Source: Pseudomonas sp. Leaf48 (GTDB lineage: Bacteria > Pseudomonadota > Gammaproteobacteria > Pseudomonadales > Pseudomonadaceae). From it: a stretch of 64,000 nt of DNA. A program made the position numbers and the translations under genes. Shown here in pieces: positions 43,601 to 52,231 of this stretch (positions are counted from its first letter, which is position 1; each line of letters begins with the position of its first letter). The notes below the pieces were generated by a model. The model was not told the DNA's origin. It saw nothing but the letters and a program-made list of their open reading frames with translations, and searched no databases. The stretch covers positions 682,056-746,055 of the forward strand of contig NZ_LMLH01000028.1 in the NCBI RefSeq assembly GCF_001421885.1, in the 5' to 3' direction.

Positions 43601-44572
43601 ATGAGCGACCTCAATCGTTACCTGCAAGCCGCCACTCGCGACAACACCCGGCGTAGCTACAGGGCAGCTATTGAGCATTTCGAAGTGACCTGGGGTGGTT
43701 TTCTGCCGGCTACTGGCGACAGTGTGGCGCGCTACCTGGTGGCCCATGCCGGGGTGTTGTCGATCAACACGTTGAAGCTACGGTTGTCGGCGCTGGCGCA
43801 GTGGCATAACAGTCAGGGGTTTGCCGATCCGACCAAGGCGCCGCTGGTGCGCAAGGTGTTCAAAGGCATCCGTGCGCTGCATCCGGCGCAGGAGAAACAG
43901 GCGCAACCTCTGCAACTTCAACATTTGGAGCAGGTGGTCAACTGGTTGGAGCAGGAGGCGCAAACTGCCCGGACTCAGGGCGATCGCCCCGCACTGTTGC
44001 GCGCCAGGCGGGACACCGCATTAATCCTGCTAGGTTTCTGGCGGGGCTTTCGCAGCGATGAGTTGTGCCGGCTGCAAATCGCGCACGTTCAAGCCAGCGC
44101 CGGCGCGGGGATCACCCTCTACCTGCCGCGCAGCAAGAGTGATCGCGAGAACCTTGGCAAGACTTATCAGACGCCGGCGCTGCAGCGCTTGTGCCCCGTG
44201 CAGGCCTACATCGAATGGATCAACGAGGCGGCACTGGTGCGCGGCCCGGTGTTTCGTGGCATTGACCGTTGGGGGCATCTGAGCGAGGAGAGCTTGCACG
44301 CCAATAGCGTGATACCGCTGTTGCGTCAGGCCCTGGGGCGCGCTGGAATCGCGGGCGAACTCTATACCAGCCACTCCCTGCGTCGTGGATTCGCCACTTG
44401 GGCGCACCAAAGCGGCTGGGATCTGAAATCGTTGATGAGTTATGTGGGCTGGAAGGACATGAAGTCCGCCATGCGTTACATCGAAACCAATCCCTTCCTG
44501 GGCATGGCGCTGCGCGCAGAAAAGCCGGTCGCGCCCGAGATACCGAATTCTTCTATTAATACTGTCGGCTAA
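43601..44572 (+). CDS. Tyrosine recombinase (site-specific integrase)
   Basis: A 323-residue protein with an N-terminal SAM-like core-binding domain (about 1-95) and a catalytic domain (about 105-300). Catalytic set visible: Arg151 (GFRSDEL), Lys179 (SKSDRENL), His258-x-x-Arg261 (HSLRR), Trp284 (GWKD), nucleophile Tyr293 (MRYIE). All catalytic residues are present, so it should be active. AGAAGG lies just upstream of ATG 43601. There is no excisionase, att duplication or other mobile-element gene nearby. It starts only 36 bp after the REPIN array. Confidence 0.9.
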   Translation: MSDLNRYLQAATRDNTRRSYRAAIEHFEVTWGGFLPATGDSVARYLVAHAGVLSINTLKLRLSALAQWHNSQGFADPTKAPLVRKVFKGIRALHPAQEKQAQPLQLQHLEQVVNWLEQEAQTARTQGDRPALLRARRDTALILLGFWRGFRSDELCRLQIAHVQASAGAGITLYLPRSKSDRENLGKTYQTPALQRLCPVQAYIEWINEAALVRGPVFRGIDRWGHLSEESLHANSVIPLLRQALGRAGIAGELYTSHSLRRGFATWAHQSGWDLKSLMSYVGWKDMKSAMRYIETNPFLGMALRAEKPVAPEIPNSSINTVG

Positions 44573-44677
44573 TAGCGAAAACAAATCAGCGGCATGAGGT
44601 TTGCCAATGAGCCTTGCGTTCGTCGAGTGGGTAAAGTTCTCTCCATCAACTTCTTAACCCCTGACGGAGAGTCAACG

Positions 44678-45241
44678 ATGCCTATCATCAACAGCCAAGT
44701 TAAACCGTTCAAAGCTGATGCATTCAAAAACGGCGACTTCGTAAAAGTCTCGGACGCTGACCTCAAAGGCAAGTGGTCTGTGGTGTTCTTCTACCCGGCC
44801 GACTTCACCTTCGTATGCCCGACCGAGCTGGAAGACCTGGCTGACAACTACGACGCATTCCAGAAACTGGGCGTCGAGATCTACAGCGTTTCCACCGACA
44901 CTCACTTCGCCCACGCTGCCTGGCACAACACTTCGCCAGCCATCGGCAAGATCCAGTACACCATGATCGGCGACCCAACCCACGCCATCTCGCGCAACTT
45001 CGACGTGCTGATCGAAGAGGCTGGCCTGGCGGATCGTGGCACCTTCGTAATCAACCCGGAAGGCCAGATCAAGATCGTTGAACTGAACGATGGCGGTGTA
45101 GGCCGTGACGCTAGCGAACTGCTGCGCAAGATCAAGGCTGCCCAGTACGTCGCTGCTCACCCGGGTCAGGTTTGCCCAGCCAAGTGGAAAGAAGGCGAGG
45201 CCACTCTGGCTCCGTCCCTGGACCTGGTCGGCAAGATCTAA
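44678..45241 (+). CDS. ahpC: Alkyl hydroperoxide reductase peroxiredoxin AhpC
   Basis: A 187-residue typical 2-Cys peroxiredoxin. Peroxidatic Cys47 in FTFVCPTE and resolving Cys166 in GQVCPAKW. GGAGA lies upstream of ATG 44678. It reduces H2O2 and organic hydroperoxides using AhpF as electron donor. A hairpin lies between it and ahpF. An OxyR-controlled promoter would be expected upstream; I did not identify a site. Confidence 0.97.
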   Translation: MPIINSQVKPFKADAFKNGDFVKVSDADLKGKWSVVFFYPADFTFVCPTELEDLADNYDAFQKLGVEIYSVSTDTHFAHAAWHNTSPAIGKIQYTMIGDPTHAISRNFDVLIEEAGLADRGTFVINPEGQIKIVELNDGGVGRDASELLRKIKAAQYVAAHPGQVCPAKWKEGEATLAPSLDLVGKI

Positions 45242-45303
45242 GTCTGTGACGCGCTTCATCAGGGCGGACTTCCGCACCTTCTAAGCAAGCTGCACCGCCC
45301 AAT

Positions 45304-45340
45304 AAAAACGCCCGGGCGAGATTCGCTCGGGCGTTTTTTT
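45304..45340 (+). terminator. Hairpin between ahpC and ahpF
   Basis: Stem AAAAACGCCCGGGCG (45304-45318) with CGCTCGGGCGTTTTT (45324-45338), one wobble pair, followed by T residues. As an intra-operon attenuator it would let ahpC be made in excess of ahpF. Confidence 0.8.
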
Positions 45341-45370
45341 ATGTCTGTGAATACAAAGGAAATCGCCCGT

Positions 45371-46933
45371 ATGTTGGACGCCAATCTTAAAGCCCAGTTG
45401 AAATCGTACCTGGAACGGGTCACCCAGCCGATCGAGATCGTTGCCTCCCTCGACGACGGTGCGAAATCCCGGGAAATGCTCGAACTGTTGAAAGACGTTG
45501 CCAGTCTTTCCACCCAGATTACTTTGCTCGACAACGGTGACGACGCACGCAAGCCATCGTTCTCGATCAACCGCCCCGGTGCCGATATCAGCCTGCGTTT
45601 CGCCGGCATCCCGATGGGCCATGAATTCACATCCCTGGTGCTGGCCCTGCTGCAAGTCGGCGGTCATCCATCGAAAGCCAGTGTTGAAGTGATCGAGCAG
45701 ATCCGCTCGATCAAGGGTGAGTTCAACTTCGAGACGTACTTCTCGCTGTCCTGCCAGAACTGCCCGGACGTTGTCCAGGCGCTGAACCTGATGGCGGTGC
45801 TGAACCCGAACATCCGTCACGTGGCCATCGACGGCGCGCTGTTTCAGGCAGAAGTCGACGAGCGCCAGATCATGGCGGTGCCAAGCATCTACCTCAACGG
45901 CGTGAACTTCGGCCAGGGCCGCATGGGCCTGGAAGAAATTCTCGCCAAAATCGACACCAGCGGTATCGAGCGTCAGGCTGAAAAAATAAGTGCCAAGGAA
46001 GCCTTTGACGTACTGGTTGTCGGCGGTGGCCCGGCCGGTGCTTCGGCGGCGATCTATGCAGCCCGTAAAGGCATTCGTACCGGTGTGGCGGCTGAGCGTT
46101 TTGGTGGGCAGGTGCTCGACACCATGGCCATCGAGAACTTCATCTCTGTACAGGAAACCGAAGGGCCGAAACTGGCCGTTGCGCTGGAAGAGCACGTCAA
46201 ACAGTACGACGTGGACATCATGAATCTGCAGCGTGCCGATAAGTTGGTGCCAGGCAAAGAAGGTGAGTTGCACGTAGTCCACTTCGCCAGCGGTGCGCAA
46301 TTGAAAGCCAAGACTGTCATCCTGGCGACCGGTGCACGCTGGCGTGAAATGAACGTGCCTGGCGAACAGCAATACCGCAACAAGGGCGTTGCATACTGCC
46401 CGCACTGCGACGGTCCGCTGTTCAAGGGCAAGCGCGTGGCGGTGATTGGCGGCGGCAACTCCGGCGTCGAAGCGGCCATCGACCTGGCCGGTATCGTGTC
46501 CCACGTGACGCTGTTGGAGTATGACGTTCAACTGCGTGCCGATGCGGTGTTGCAGCGCAAGTTGCACAGCCTGCCGAACGTGACCGTGATCACCAGCGCG
46601 CAAACCACCGAGGTGGTCGGCGACGGTCAGAAGGTCAACGGCCTGCGTTACAAGGATCGTCAGACTGACGAGCTGCGAAGTGTAGAACTTGAAGGGATCT
46701 TCGTGCAGATCGGTCTGCTGCCTAACACTGATTGGCTCAAAGGCACCATCGAGCTGTCACCCCGTGGTGAGATCATTGTCGATGCTCGCGGCGAAACCTC
46801 GGTGCCTGGTGTGTTCGCCGCCGGTGACGTGACCACTGTGCCGTACAAGCAGATCGTGATTGCGGTGGGCGAGGGCGCCAAGGCTTCCCTGAGTGCTTTC
46901 GATCACCTGATCCGGACGTCGGCACCGGCATAA
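45371..46933 (+). CDS. ahpF: Alkyl hydroperoxide reductase flavoprotein AhpF
   Basis: A 520-residue protein. The N-terminal double thioredoxin fold has redox pair SCQNCPD (Cys129/Cys132). FAD-binding VVGGGPAGASAAIYAA, then the second redox pair AYCPHCDG (Cys343/Cys346), then NAD(P)-binding VIGGGNSGVEAAIDLA. ATG 45371 (MLDANLKAQL) is the usual start with AAAGGA upstream; the frame opens earlier, inside the terminator, and is rejected there. It passes electrons from NADH to AhpC. Confidence 0.96.
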   Translation: MLDANLKAQLKSYLERVTQPIEIVASLDDGAKSREMLELLKDVASLSTQITLLDNGDDARKPSFSINRPGADISLRFAGIPMGHEFTSLVLALLQVGGHPSKASVEVIEQIRSIKGEFNFETYFSLSCQNCPDVVQALNLMAVLNPNIRHVAIDGALFQAEVDERQIMAVPSIYLNGVNFGQGRMGLEEILAKIDTSGIERQAEKISAKEAFDVLVVGGGPAGASAAIYAARKGIRTGVAAERFGGQVLDTMAIENFISVQETEGPKLAVALEEHVKQYDVDIMNLQRADKLVPGKEGELHVVHFASGAQLKAKTVILATGARWREMNVPGEQQYRNKGVAYCPHCDGPLFKGKRVAVIGGGNSGVEAAIDLAGIVSHVTLLEYDVQLRADAVLQRKLHSLPNVTVITSAQTTEVVGDGQKVNGLRYKDRQTDELRSVELEGIFVQIGLLPNTDWLKGTIELSPRGEIIVDARGETSVPGVFAAGDVTTVPYKQIVIAVGEGAKASLSAFDHLIRTSAPA

Positions 46934-46946
46934 AATCGGTAGCCGG

Positions 46947-46988
46947 AGACACAAAAAACCCATGAGAGATCATGGGTTTTTTGTGTCT
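46947..46988. terminator. Strong hairpin after ahpF
   Basis: A perfect 19-bp stem (46947-46965 with 46970-46988) with a 4-nt loop, A-tract on one side and T-tract on the other, so it can act in both directions. Confidence 0.85.
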
Positions 46989-47002
46989 GACACATTCCAA
47001 AA

Positions 47003-47091
47003 GTGGGAGCGGGCTTGCTCGCGAAAAGCGCTGTGTCATCCAGCAGAGATGTTGGCCGACACTGCGCGTTCGCGAGCAAGCCCGTTCCCAC
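47003..47091. repeat. REPIN (inverted REP pair)
   Basis: GTGGGAGCGGGCTTGCTCGC (from 47003) pairs with the reverse complement at 47070-47091 with one mismatch. Confidence 0.88.
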
Positions 47092-47141
47092 AGGGGATTT
47101 TTCTATGGTCGTTCCCACGCGTGGGAATGATCCACCGTGCT

Positions 47142-47663
47142 TTACAGCGGTGCTGGCTGAATGATCTCGACCCAGTAGGCATCCGGGTCCTTGATGAACG
47201 CCAGGCTCTTCATGCGACCGTCGCTCAGGCGCTTCTGGAAATCGCAGCCCAGTGCCTCGAAGCGTTCGCACGCGGCAACGATGTCCGGTACCGAAATGCA
47301 GATGTGGCCGAAACCGCGGGGATCAGTGTTGCCATTGTGGTAGGCAAAGTCAGGATCGTTTTCGGTGCCGTGGTTGTGGGTCAGTTCGAGAATCCCGGGG
47401 ATCGACTTCATCCACTCGGTACGCGCGGCGGCATCGGCCGGGATCTGGTTTTTGTCGACCAGCGCGAGGAAGTACAGGCTGAACTCGGCTTCCGGGAAAT
47501 CGCGTTTTTCCACCAGCGAGAAACCCAGAATGCGCGTGTAGAAGTCCAGTGACCTGGTGATGTCCTTGACCCGCAGCATGGTGTGGTTGAAGACGAATTT
47601 CTGGGTGGCGGTGTCCGGTTGTGCGGTAACGCCGGGGAAGGTGTTCAATTCTTGCAGGCTCAT
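47142..47663 (-). CDS. gloA: Lactoylglutathione lyase (glyoxalase I)
   Basis: A 173-residue protein of the longer, Zn-type glyoxalase I class. Metal ligands in NHTMLRV, ILELTHNHG, FGHICISV and YWVEI. It converts the methylglyoxal-glutathione adduct to S-lactoylglutathione. Good match along the full length; stands alone between REPIN and the next plus-strand gene. Confidence 0.94.
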   Translation of the reverse strand: MSLQELNTFPGVTAQPDTATQKFVFNHTMLRVKDITRSLDFYTRILGFSLVEKRDFPEAEFSLYFLALVDKNQIPADAAARTEWMKSIPGILELTHNHGTENDPDFAYHNGNTDPRGFGHICISVPDIVAACERFEALGCDFQKRLSDGRMKSLAFIKDPDAYWVEIIQPAPL

Positions 47664-47807
47664 GGGCCCTCCGGAAAATATGTGGGCTAACGAATGGTGA
47701 CAATGATACGCAAGGGTTCCGACATCGCCAAACCCGAATGACCGGCTATTGCCTGACAGCCGGACGGGCCTCAGACTTTAGGCCTCAATCCGTAGGTGCC
47801 CAGTGCA

Positions 47808-48326
47808 ATGTGTCGATTCTGTAAATCGTTGTTGGTCCTGGCAGGTGTACTTTCATTGGCCAGTGCCGCTTACGCAGATGCGCCAGTCATGACCTGGCCA
47901 GCCGGCTGGCAGGTTGAGACAGTTCCCGAAGCTGCTTCCGGCGTCAGCCGTCAGCGCGCGGTAAAAGTTGATCAGGGCGCTACACCGGTCATGGTGATGG
48001 AGTTGACCATCAGTCAGGTGGAAAGCGGGCATCAGGTCAATCTGCAGGGTGTGTTGCTGGAAATGCGCAAAACCTTGCAAAAGGACTTCTTTCAAGGCGG
48101 ATACCAGAGTGTTTGCACTCGAATTCATTCGACGATGTTGAGTCGCCTGGCTGCGCTGGAAACTACCTGCACCATCACGCAGAACGGCCAGCATGTGCTT
48201 TCTCAAACATTGGTCGCTGCGGTGGATGCCGATAAGGCCTATGTTCTTTCCTACGCCGGAAAAGCGCAGGATTATAAGGCGAGTCAGGATGAAATTGCGG
48301 CTGCGCGCAACAGCCTGAAACTTTAA
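47808..48326 (+). CDS. Exported DUF4946-like protein
   Basis: A 172-residue protein from ATG 47808 (MCRFCKSLLVLAG). Signal peptide with cleavage near AYA-DA. The mature part has WPAGWQVE near its start and one cysteine pair (SVCTRIH, ETTCTIT), and matches the small Pseudomonas secreted family I recall as DUF4946. A GTG at 47796 is an alternative start. Function unknown. Confidence 0.72.
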   Translation: MCRFCKSLLVLAGVLSLASAAYADAPVMTWPAGWQVETVPEAASGVSRQRAVKVDQGATPVMVMELTISQVESGHQVNLQGVLLEMRKTLQKDFFQGGYQSVCTRIHSTMLSRLAALETTCTITQNGQHVLSQTLVAAVDADKAYVLSYAGKAQDYKASQDEIAAARNSLKL

Positions 48327-48451
48327 AGCGGCGACAGTGTTTGGCGGGCTGGTAGCGGGGTTTTTAGATATTCAGAATGGATTAAGCAAATAGTTAGTCG
48401 GCAACCAGGTAGTTGATCGCTGCTGTTCGTTGCAATTAGATGCCATTCATG

Positions 48452-48480
48452 AAAAAGCCCTGCATCGGCAGGGCTTTTTT
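48452..48480. terminator. Bidirectional terminator
   Basis: Stem AAAAAGCCCTGC / GCAGGGCTTTTT (48452-48463 with 48468-48479) between the convergent DUF4946-like and mvaT-family genes. Confidence 0.88.
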
Positions 48481-48493
48481 GTTGCAACGAGTG

Positions 48494-48856
48494 TCAGCCG
48501 CGAAGCCAGGAGTCCACGGTGCCTGCACCGTATTGTTCCTTCCAGGCTTTCAGGCCGCGGTGATTGCCGCCCTTGGTTTCAATCAGCTCGCCGGTGTGCG
48601 GGTTCTGATAGACCTTGACCACACGGGCGCGACGGGTTTTTGGTGCAGCCTGCTGCAGGCCGGATTTTGTCGGGTTCGGATCGAGAATGGCAATGATGTC
48701 ACGCAGGCTTTTGCCGTAGGTTTTCATCAACCCCTGGAGTTTCTCTTCGAATTCGATTTCTTTCTTGAGCCCGGCATCGTTCTTCAGCGATTCCAGCTGC
48801 TTGAGCTGCTCTTGAAGGGCCTTTTCGGCTGCACGAAATTCAGCGAGTCTGGACAA
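48494..48856 (-). CDS. MvaT-family H-NS-like nucleoid protein
   Basis: A 120-residue protein if started at TTG 48856 (MSRLAEFRAAEKAL), which has GGAG 8 bp upstream and matches the usual MvaT/MvaU N-terminus; the longer open frame to 48898 lacks this. N-terminal coiled coil, LKKEIEFEEKLQGLMKTYGKSLRDI oligomerisation part, and C-terminal AT-pincer DNA-binding region VVKVYQNPHTGELIETKGGN. These proteins silence AT-rich acquired DNA such as the pap island in this window. MvaT versus MvaU/TurB cannot be decided here. Confidence 0.88.
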   Translation of the reverse strand: MSRLAEFRAAEKALQEQLKQLESLKNDAGLKKEIEFEEKLQGLMKTYGKSLRDIIAILDPNPTKSGLQQAAPKTRRARVVKVYQNPHTGELIETKGGNHRGLKAWKEQYGAGTVDSWLRG

Positions 48857-49087
48857 TATCTTTACTCCAATAGTGTGTTTGGCTGATACCAACCGCAAAC
48901 AAAGCTATAAGCCAAGAGCCTTGAAGCGACCCGGTGACAGTGATTCACCTGCCAGTTTAGCGCTGGTATGAAAAATTGTAGTAGTTAATTGCTCAAGAGT
49001 AAATCCTGACATTTTCTTCATGTAACAACGGTGCTGTGTTGATTCCCATGGCTGGGGGTTATCGTTGTATGCCGGTTAAATGTTTAG

Positions 49088-50620
49088 TTAATGTTCACTT
49101 AATGCACTAATGAACTCCGCGCCGGGCACCGGTTTAGCGAACAGATAACCTTGCAGAAAGTTCACACCCCGATCACTCAGGTAATCACTTTGCTCAAGGG
49201 TTTCCACGCCTTCGGCGACCAGTGCCAGATCGAGCTTGCCCGCCAGTTCGATGATGCTGTCCAGTATGTGGCTGGAGGGGGTATCGATACCGATCATGGC
49301 CACGAAACTCTGATCGATTTTCAGGAAGTCCACATTGAACTGGCTCAGGTAACCCAGGCTCGAGTGACCCGTACCGAAGTCATCGATGGCGATCTTTATG
49401 CCCATTTCACGCAGTTGTTCGAACAGTTTACGGGTGGTGGCCGTAGGCTCGATCAGTTCGCGCTCGGTCAGCTCCAGTACCAGGTGGATCGACCCTTGAG
49501 TAAATGCGTCGAGAAACTCTTGGCAATCCTGAACCAGTTGCAAGTCCTGGCAGTGATTGGCGGTGATATTGATGCCGATATGAAGCGGCTTTTCGAATGA
49601 GGCGCTATGCGGCGCGAGGAGGGCGGCTGTCTGGCGCATCAGTGAGCGCGTCATTGGCACGATCAGCCCGGTGTGTTCAGCAAGCGGGATGAACAGGTCG
49701 GGACGCACCAGGCCTTCGGTTGGATGCTTCCAGCGCATCAGGACTTCAGCCCCCGACCAGCGCTTGCTGTCGCCATCAACAACGGGCTGAAAATACGGAA
49801 TGAATTCCGCCGCATCCAGCGCCCGCTGCATTTCATGGGTCGGCGACACGGAACGCATTTGCAGGAAATGCCCGATGAAACCTGCGATCACGCCAAAAAA
49901 CAGCAGCAAGCTGAACAACGGCGGGTATTCGCTGGTCATGTAGCGCCAGGTTTCGCCTGAAGGAAAACCGGCCGACACGGAAAAGGCATAGCGTTGCGAG
50001 GTCAGATAGCTGTGCGCTACCGGCAGTCGGGGCAGGGCAGTGTCATGAAATACACCGTCGGCCGACAACCAGTTCTTGCCGACTTGCAATTGCAGTAAAG
50101 TCTTGCGTCCAATCAGGCGCAGTACGTTAGCCAGGTGGTAGCCATCAAGGGTCGCCAGGGCGCCTTTTTTGCCTTCGCTGCGCCGATACACCAGCAGCGC
50201 CGTGTTGGGCGTGACCGGGTTGCCGTTCATCAGCCATAACGCCCCCTGGGTGTAGTCACCGGGGTTGATCTTCTCCTCAATGTCACCGAACAGCGAACTG
50301 CAATAGATGATGTCCTCCCACACCAGATTGGTCGAACGCACGAACGGGCGGCGGGTGACCTGTTCGCGTAGGGTCAGTTTGACGTCGTTGCAACTCTGGC
50401 CGGCGAGTGGCAGTAACTCGTGTGCGGCTTGAGCGGTGTTATCGAGCATCAGTTCGATCTGGCGAATCGCGTCCTCGGCAGTTTGTGCGCTGCTTTGTTC
50501 CTGGGTCCGCTCTGCCTGCATATGAAGAATGAAGGACCCGAGCAACACCGGGAGCAATCCGCTGATCAGAGTGACAGCCATTCTGGTGCGGCGATGGCGG
50601 GTCTTGGCTTTGAGTGGCAT
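49088..50620 (-). CDS. CSS-motif/EAL cyclic-di-GMP phosphodiesterase
   Basis: A 510-residue membrane protein: TM1 about 14-34, a periplasmic CSS-type redox-sensing domain (about 40-225, with SCNDVK and YCSSLFGD), TM2 about 232-252, and a cytosolic EAL domain about 265-505. EAL catalytic motifs are present: AEVLMRW (EVL for EAL), LELTEREL, IDDFGTGHSS, KIDQSF, AEGVET. It should hydrolyse c-di-GMP, with activity set by periplasmic disulfide state. It stands alone. Confidence 0.92.
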   Translation of the reverse strand: MPLKAKTRHRRTRMAVTLISGLLPVLLGSFILHMQAERTQEQSSAQTAEDAIRQIELMLDNTAQAAHELLPLAGQSCNDVKLTLREQVTRRPFVRSTNLVWEDIIYCSSLFGDIEEKINPGDYTQGALWLMNGNPVTPNTALLVYRRSEGKKGALATLDGYHLANVLRLIGRKTLLQLQVGKNWLSADGVFHDTALPRLPVAHSYLTSQRYAFSVSAGFPSGETWRYMTSEYPPLFSLLLFFGVIAGFIGHFLQMRSVSPTHEMQRALDAAEFIPYFQPVVDGDSKRWSGAEVLMRWKHPTEGLVRPDLFIPLAEHTGLIVPMTRSLMRQTAALLAPHSASFEKPLHIGINITANHCQDLQLVQDCQEFLDAFTQGSIHLVLELTERELIEPTATTRKLFEQLREMGIKIAIDDFGTGHSSLGYLSQFNVDFLKIDQSFVAMIGIDTPSSHILDSIIELAGKLDLALVAEGVETLEQSDYLSDRGVNFLQGYLFAKPVPGAEFISALSEH

Positions 50621-51029
50621 TCGCGAAACCTGAGGCGGTGAAGTAGGGCTCTCAAATGCTGGCAGGGCAGGGTGCCTCCCAAGAAGAGTTCGGTGATTGC
50701 CATGATAGATGGCCGACGGCGGTTTGGGGTTTTACGCTGTAACAAAGCGCTTGCGCGGTCATGGAAAAAGGGGATTTTATACAGAAGGCGGACAAACTGT
50801 TTTACGCTGTGTAGAATCGGGTTACGCATACAAGAATAAACGTCTTCTGGCAGCAGAAGCCTCGCCCGCAAGAGCCTTGGGTCGACAATGAAGATATTCG
50901 GGTTTCAACTGATCTACGGTGACTTTCTCGCCCGCAGTGTGCGGGGCATCTCCTGTGCGCCACCCACCGGTCTCAGCATTGCTAGCAACTGACATTTGTT
51001 AATTCTGAAAGCATGATGAGGCGCCGACC
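50621..51029 (+). promoter_or_regulatory. Upstream region of hpd with a direct repeat
   Basis: No gene seen in this 409-bp stretch. TTTACGCTGT occurs at 50731-50740 and again at 50801-50810, 70 bp apart. A TyrR/PhhR-type aromatic-responsive regulator is known to control hpd in pseudomonads, but I cannot match its box here with confidence. Confidence 0.4.
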
Positions 51030-52106
51030 ATGGCAGATTTATACGAAAACCCGATGGGCCTGATGGGCTTTGAGTTCATCGAGCTCGCATCGCCAACTCC
51101 CAATACCCTGGAGCCGATCTTCGAGATCATGGGCTTTACCAAGGTCGCAACCCACCGCTCCAAGGACGTGCACCTATATCGCCAGGGCGCGATCAACCTG
51201 ATCCTCAACAACGAGCCCAACAGCGTTGCTTCGTACTTTGCTGCCGAACACGGCCCGTCGGTGTGCGGCATGGCGTTCCGGGTCAAGGATTCGCAAAAAG
51301 CCTACAAGCGTGCCCTGGAACTCGGCGCCCAGCCGATCCACATCGAAACCGGCCCGATGGAGCTGAACCTCCCGGCGATCAAAGGCATTGGCGGCGCGCC
51401 GCTGTACCTGATCGACCGTTTCGGCGAAGGCAGCTCGATCTATGACATCGACTTCGTGTTCATTGAAGGCGTCGACCGTCACCCGGTCGGGGCGGGCCTG
51501 AAGATCATCGATCACCTGACCCACAACGTGTACCGCGGCCGCATGGCTTACTGGGCCAACTTCTACGAGAAGCTGTTCAACTTCCGCGAGATCCGTTACT
51601 TCGACATCAAGGGCGAATACACCGGCCTGACCTCCAAGGCCATGACCGCACCCGATGGCATGATCCGCATCCCGCTCAACGAAGAGTCGTCCAAGGGCGC
51701 CGGGCAGATCGAAGAATTCCTGATGCAGTTCAACGGCGAAGGCATCCAGCACGTTGCCTTCCTGTCCGACGACCTGGTCAAGACCTGGGATCACCTGAAA
51801 AAGATCGGCATGCGCTTCATGACCGCGCCGCCGGATACTTACTACGAAATGCTCGAAGGCCGTCTGCCCAATCACGGAGAGCCAGTGGGTGAGTTGCAAT
51901 CGCGGGGCATCCTGCTGGACGGTTCGTCGGAGTCGGGTGACAAGCGCCTGCTGCTGCAGATCTTCTCGGAAACCCTGATGGGCCCGGTGTTCTTCGAGTT
52001 CATCCAGCGCAAGGGTGATGACGGTTTCGGCGAGGGCAACTTCAAGGCGTTGTTCGAATCGATCGAACGTGATCAGGTTCGCCGTGGTGTGTTGTCCACC
52101 GACTAA
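51030..52106 (+). CDS. hpd: 4-hydroxyphenylpyruvate dioxygenase
   Basis: A 358-residue protein of normal bacterial length. Two vicinal-oxygen-chelate modules; Fe(II) ligands in DHLTHNVYRG, IQHVAFLSDD and FFEFIQRKGDDGFGEGNF. GAGG lies 8 bp before ATG 51030. It converts 4-hydroxyphenylpyruvate to homogentisate in tyrosine breakdown. It stands alone here; other homogentisate genes are not in the window. Confidence 0.96.
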   Translation: MADLYENPMGLMGFEFIELASPTPNTLEPIFEIMGFTKVATHRSKDVHLYRQGAINLILNNEPNSVASYFAAEHGPSVCGMAFRVKDSQKAYKRALELGAQPIHIETGPMELNLPAIKGIGGAPLYLIDRFGEGSSIYDIDFVFIEGVDRHPVGAGLKIIDHLTHNVYRGRMAYWANFYEKLFNFREIRYFDIKGEYTGLTSKAMTAPDGMIRIPLNEESSKGAGQIEEFLMQFNGEGIQHVAFLSDDLVKTWDHLKKIGMRFMTAPPDTYYEMLEGRLPNHGEPVGELQSRGILLDGSSESGDKRLLLQIFSETLMGPVFFEFIQRKGDDGFGEGNFKALFESIERDQVRRGVLSTD

Positions 52107-52124
52107 GCAGTCGCTGTCTTGAAC

Positions 52125-52213
52125 TGTGGGAGCGGGCTTGCTCGCGAAGGCGGAGTGTCAGTGAGAAATCTACTGCCTGACACACCGCCTTCGCGAGCAA
52201 GCCCGCGCCCACA
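52125..52213. repeat. REPIN (inverted REP pair)
   Basis: TGTGGGAGCGGGCTTGCTCG (arm 52125-52153) with its inverted partner at 52185-52213; one mismatch. Confidence 0.88.
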
Positions 52214-52231
52214 TTTGTTTTTGTGTGTGGC

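Noticed and set aside
42915..43604. Repetitive plus-strand frames across the REPIN array
   Set aside because: The same peptide recurs because the DNA unit recurs; the frames start and stop within repeats.
43601..44572. Prophage or integrative element driven by the tyrosine recombinase
   Set aside because: Flanking genes are core (gorA, ahpC), with no phage, conjugation or att-site evidence in the window.
50709..50891. 60-codon plus-strand frame upstream of hpd
   Set aside because: No ribosome site and atypical composition; more likely promoter DNA.
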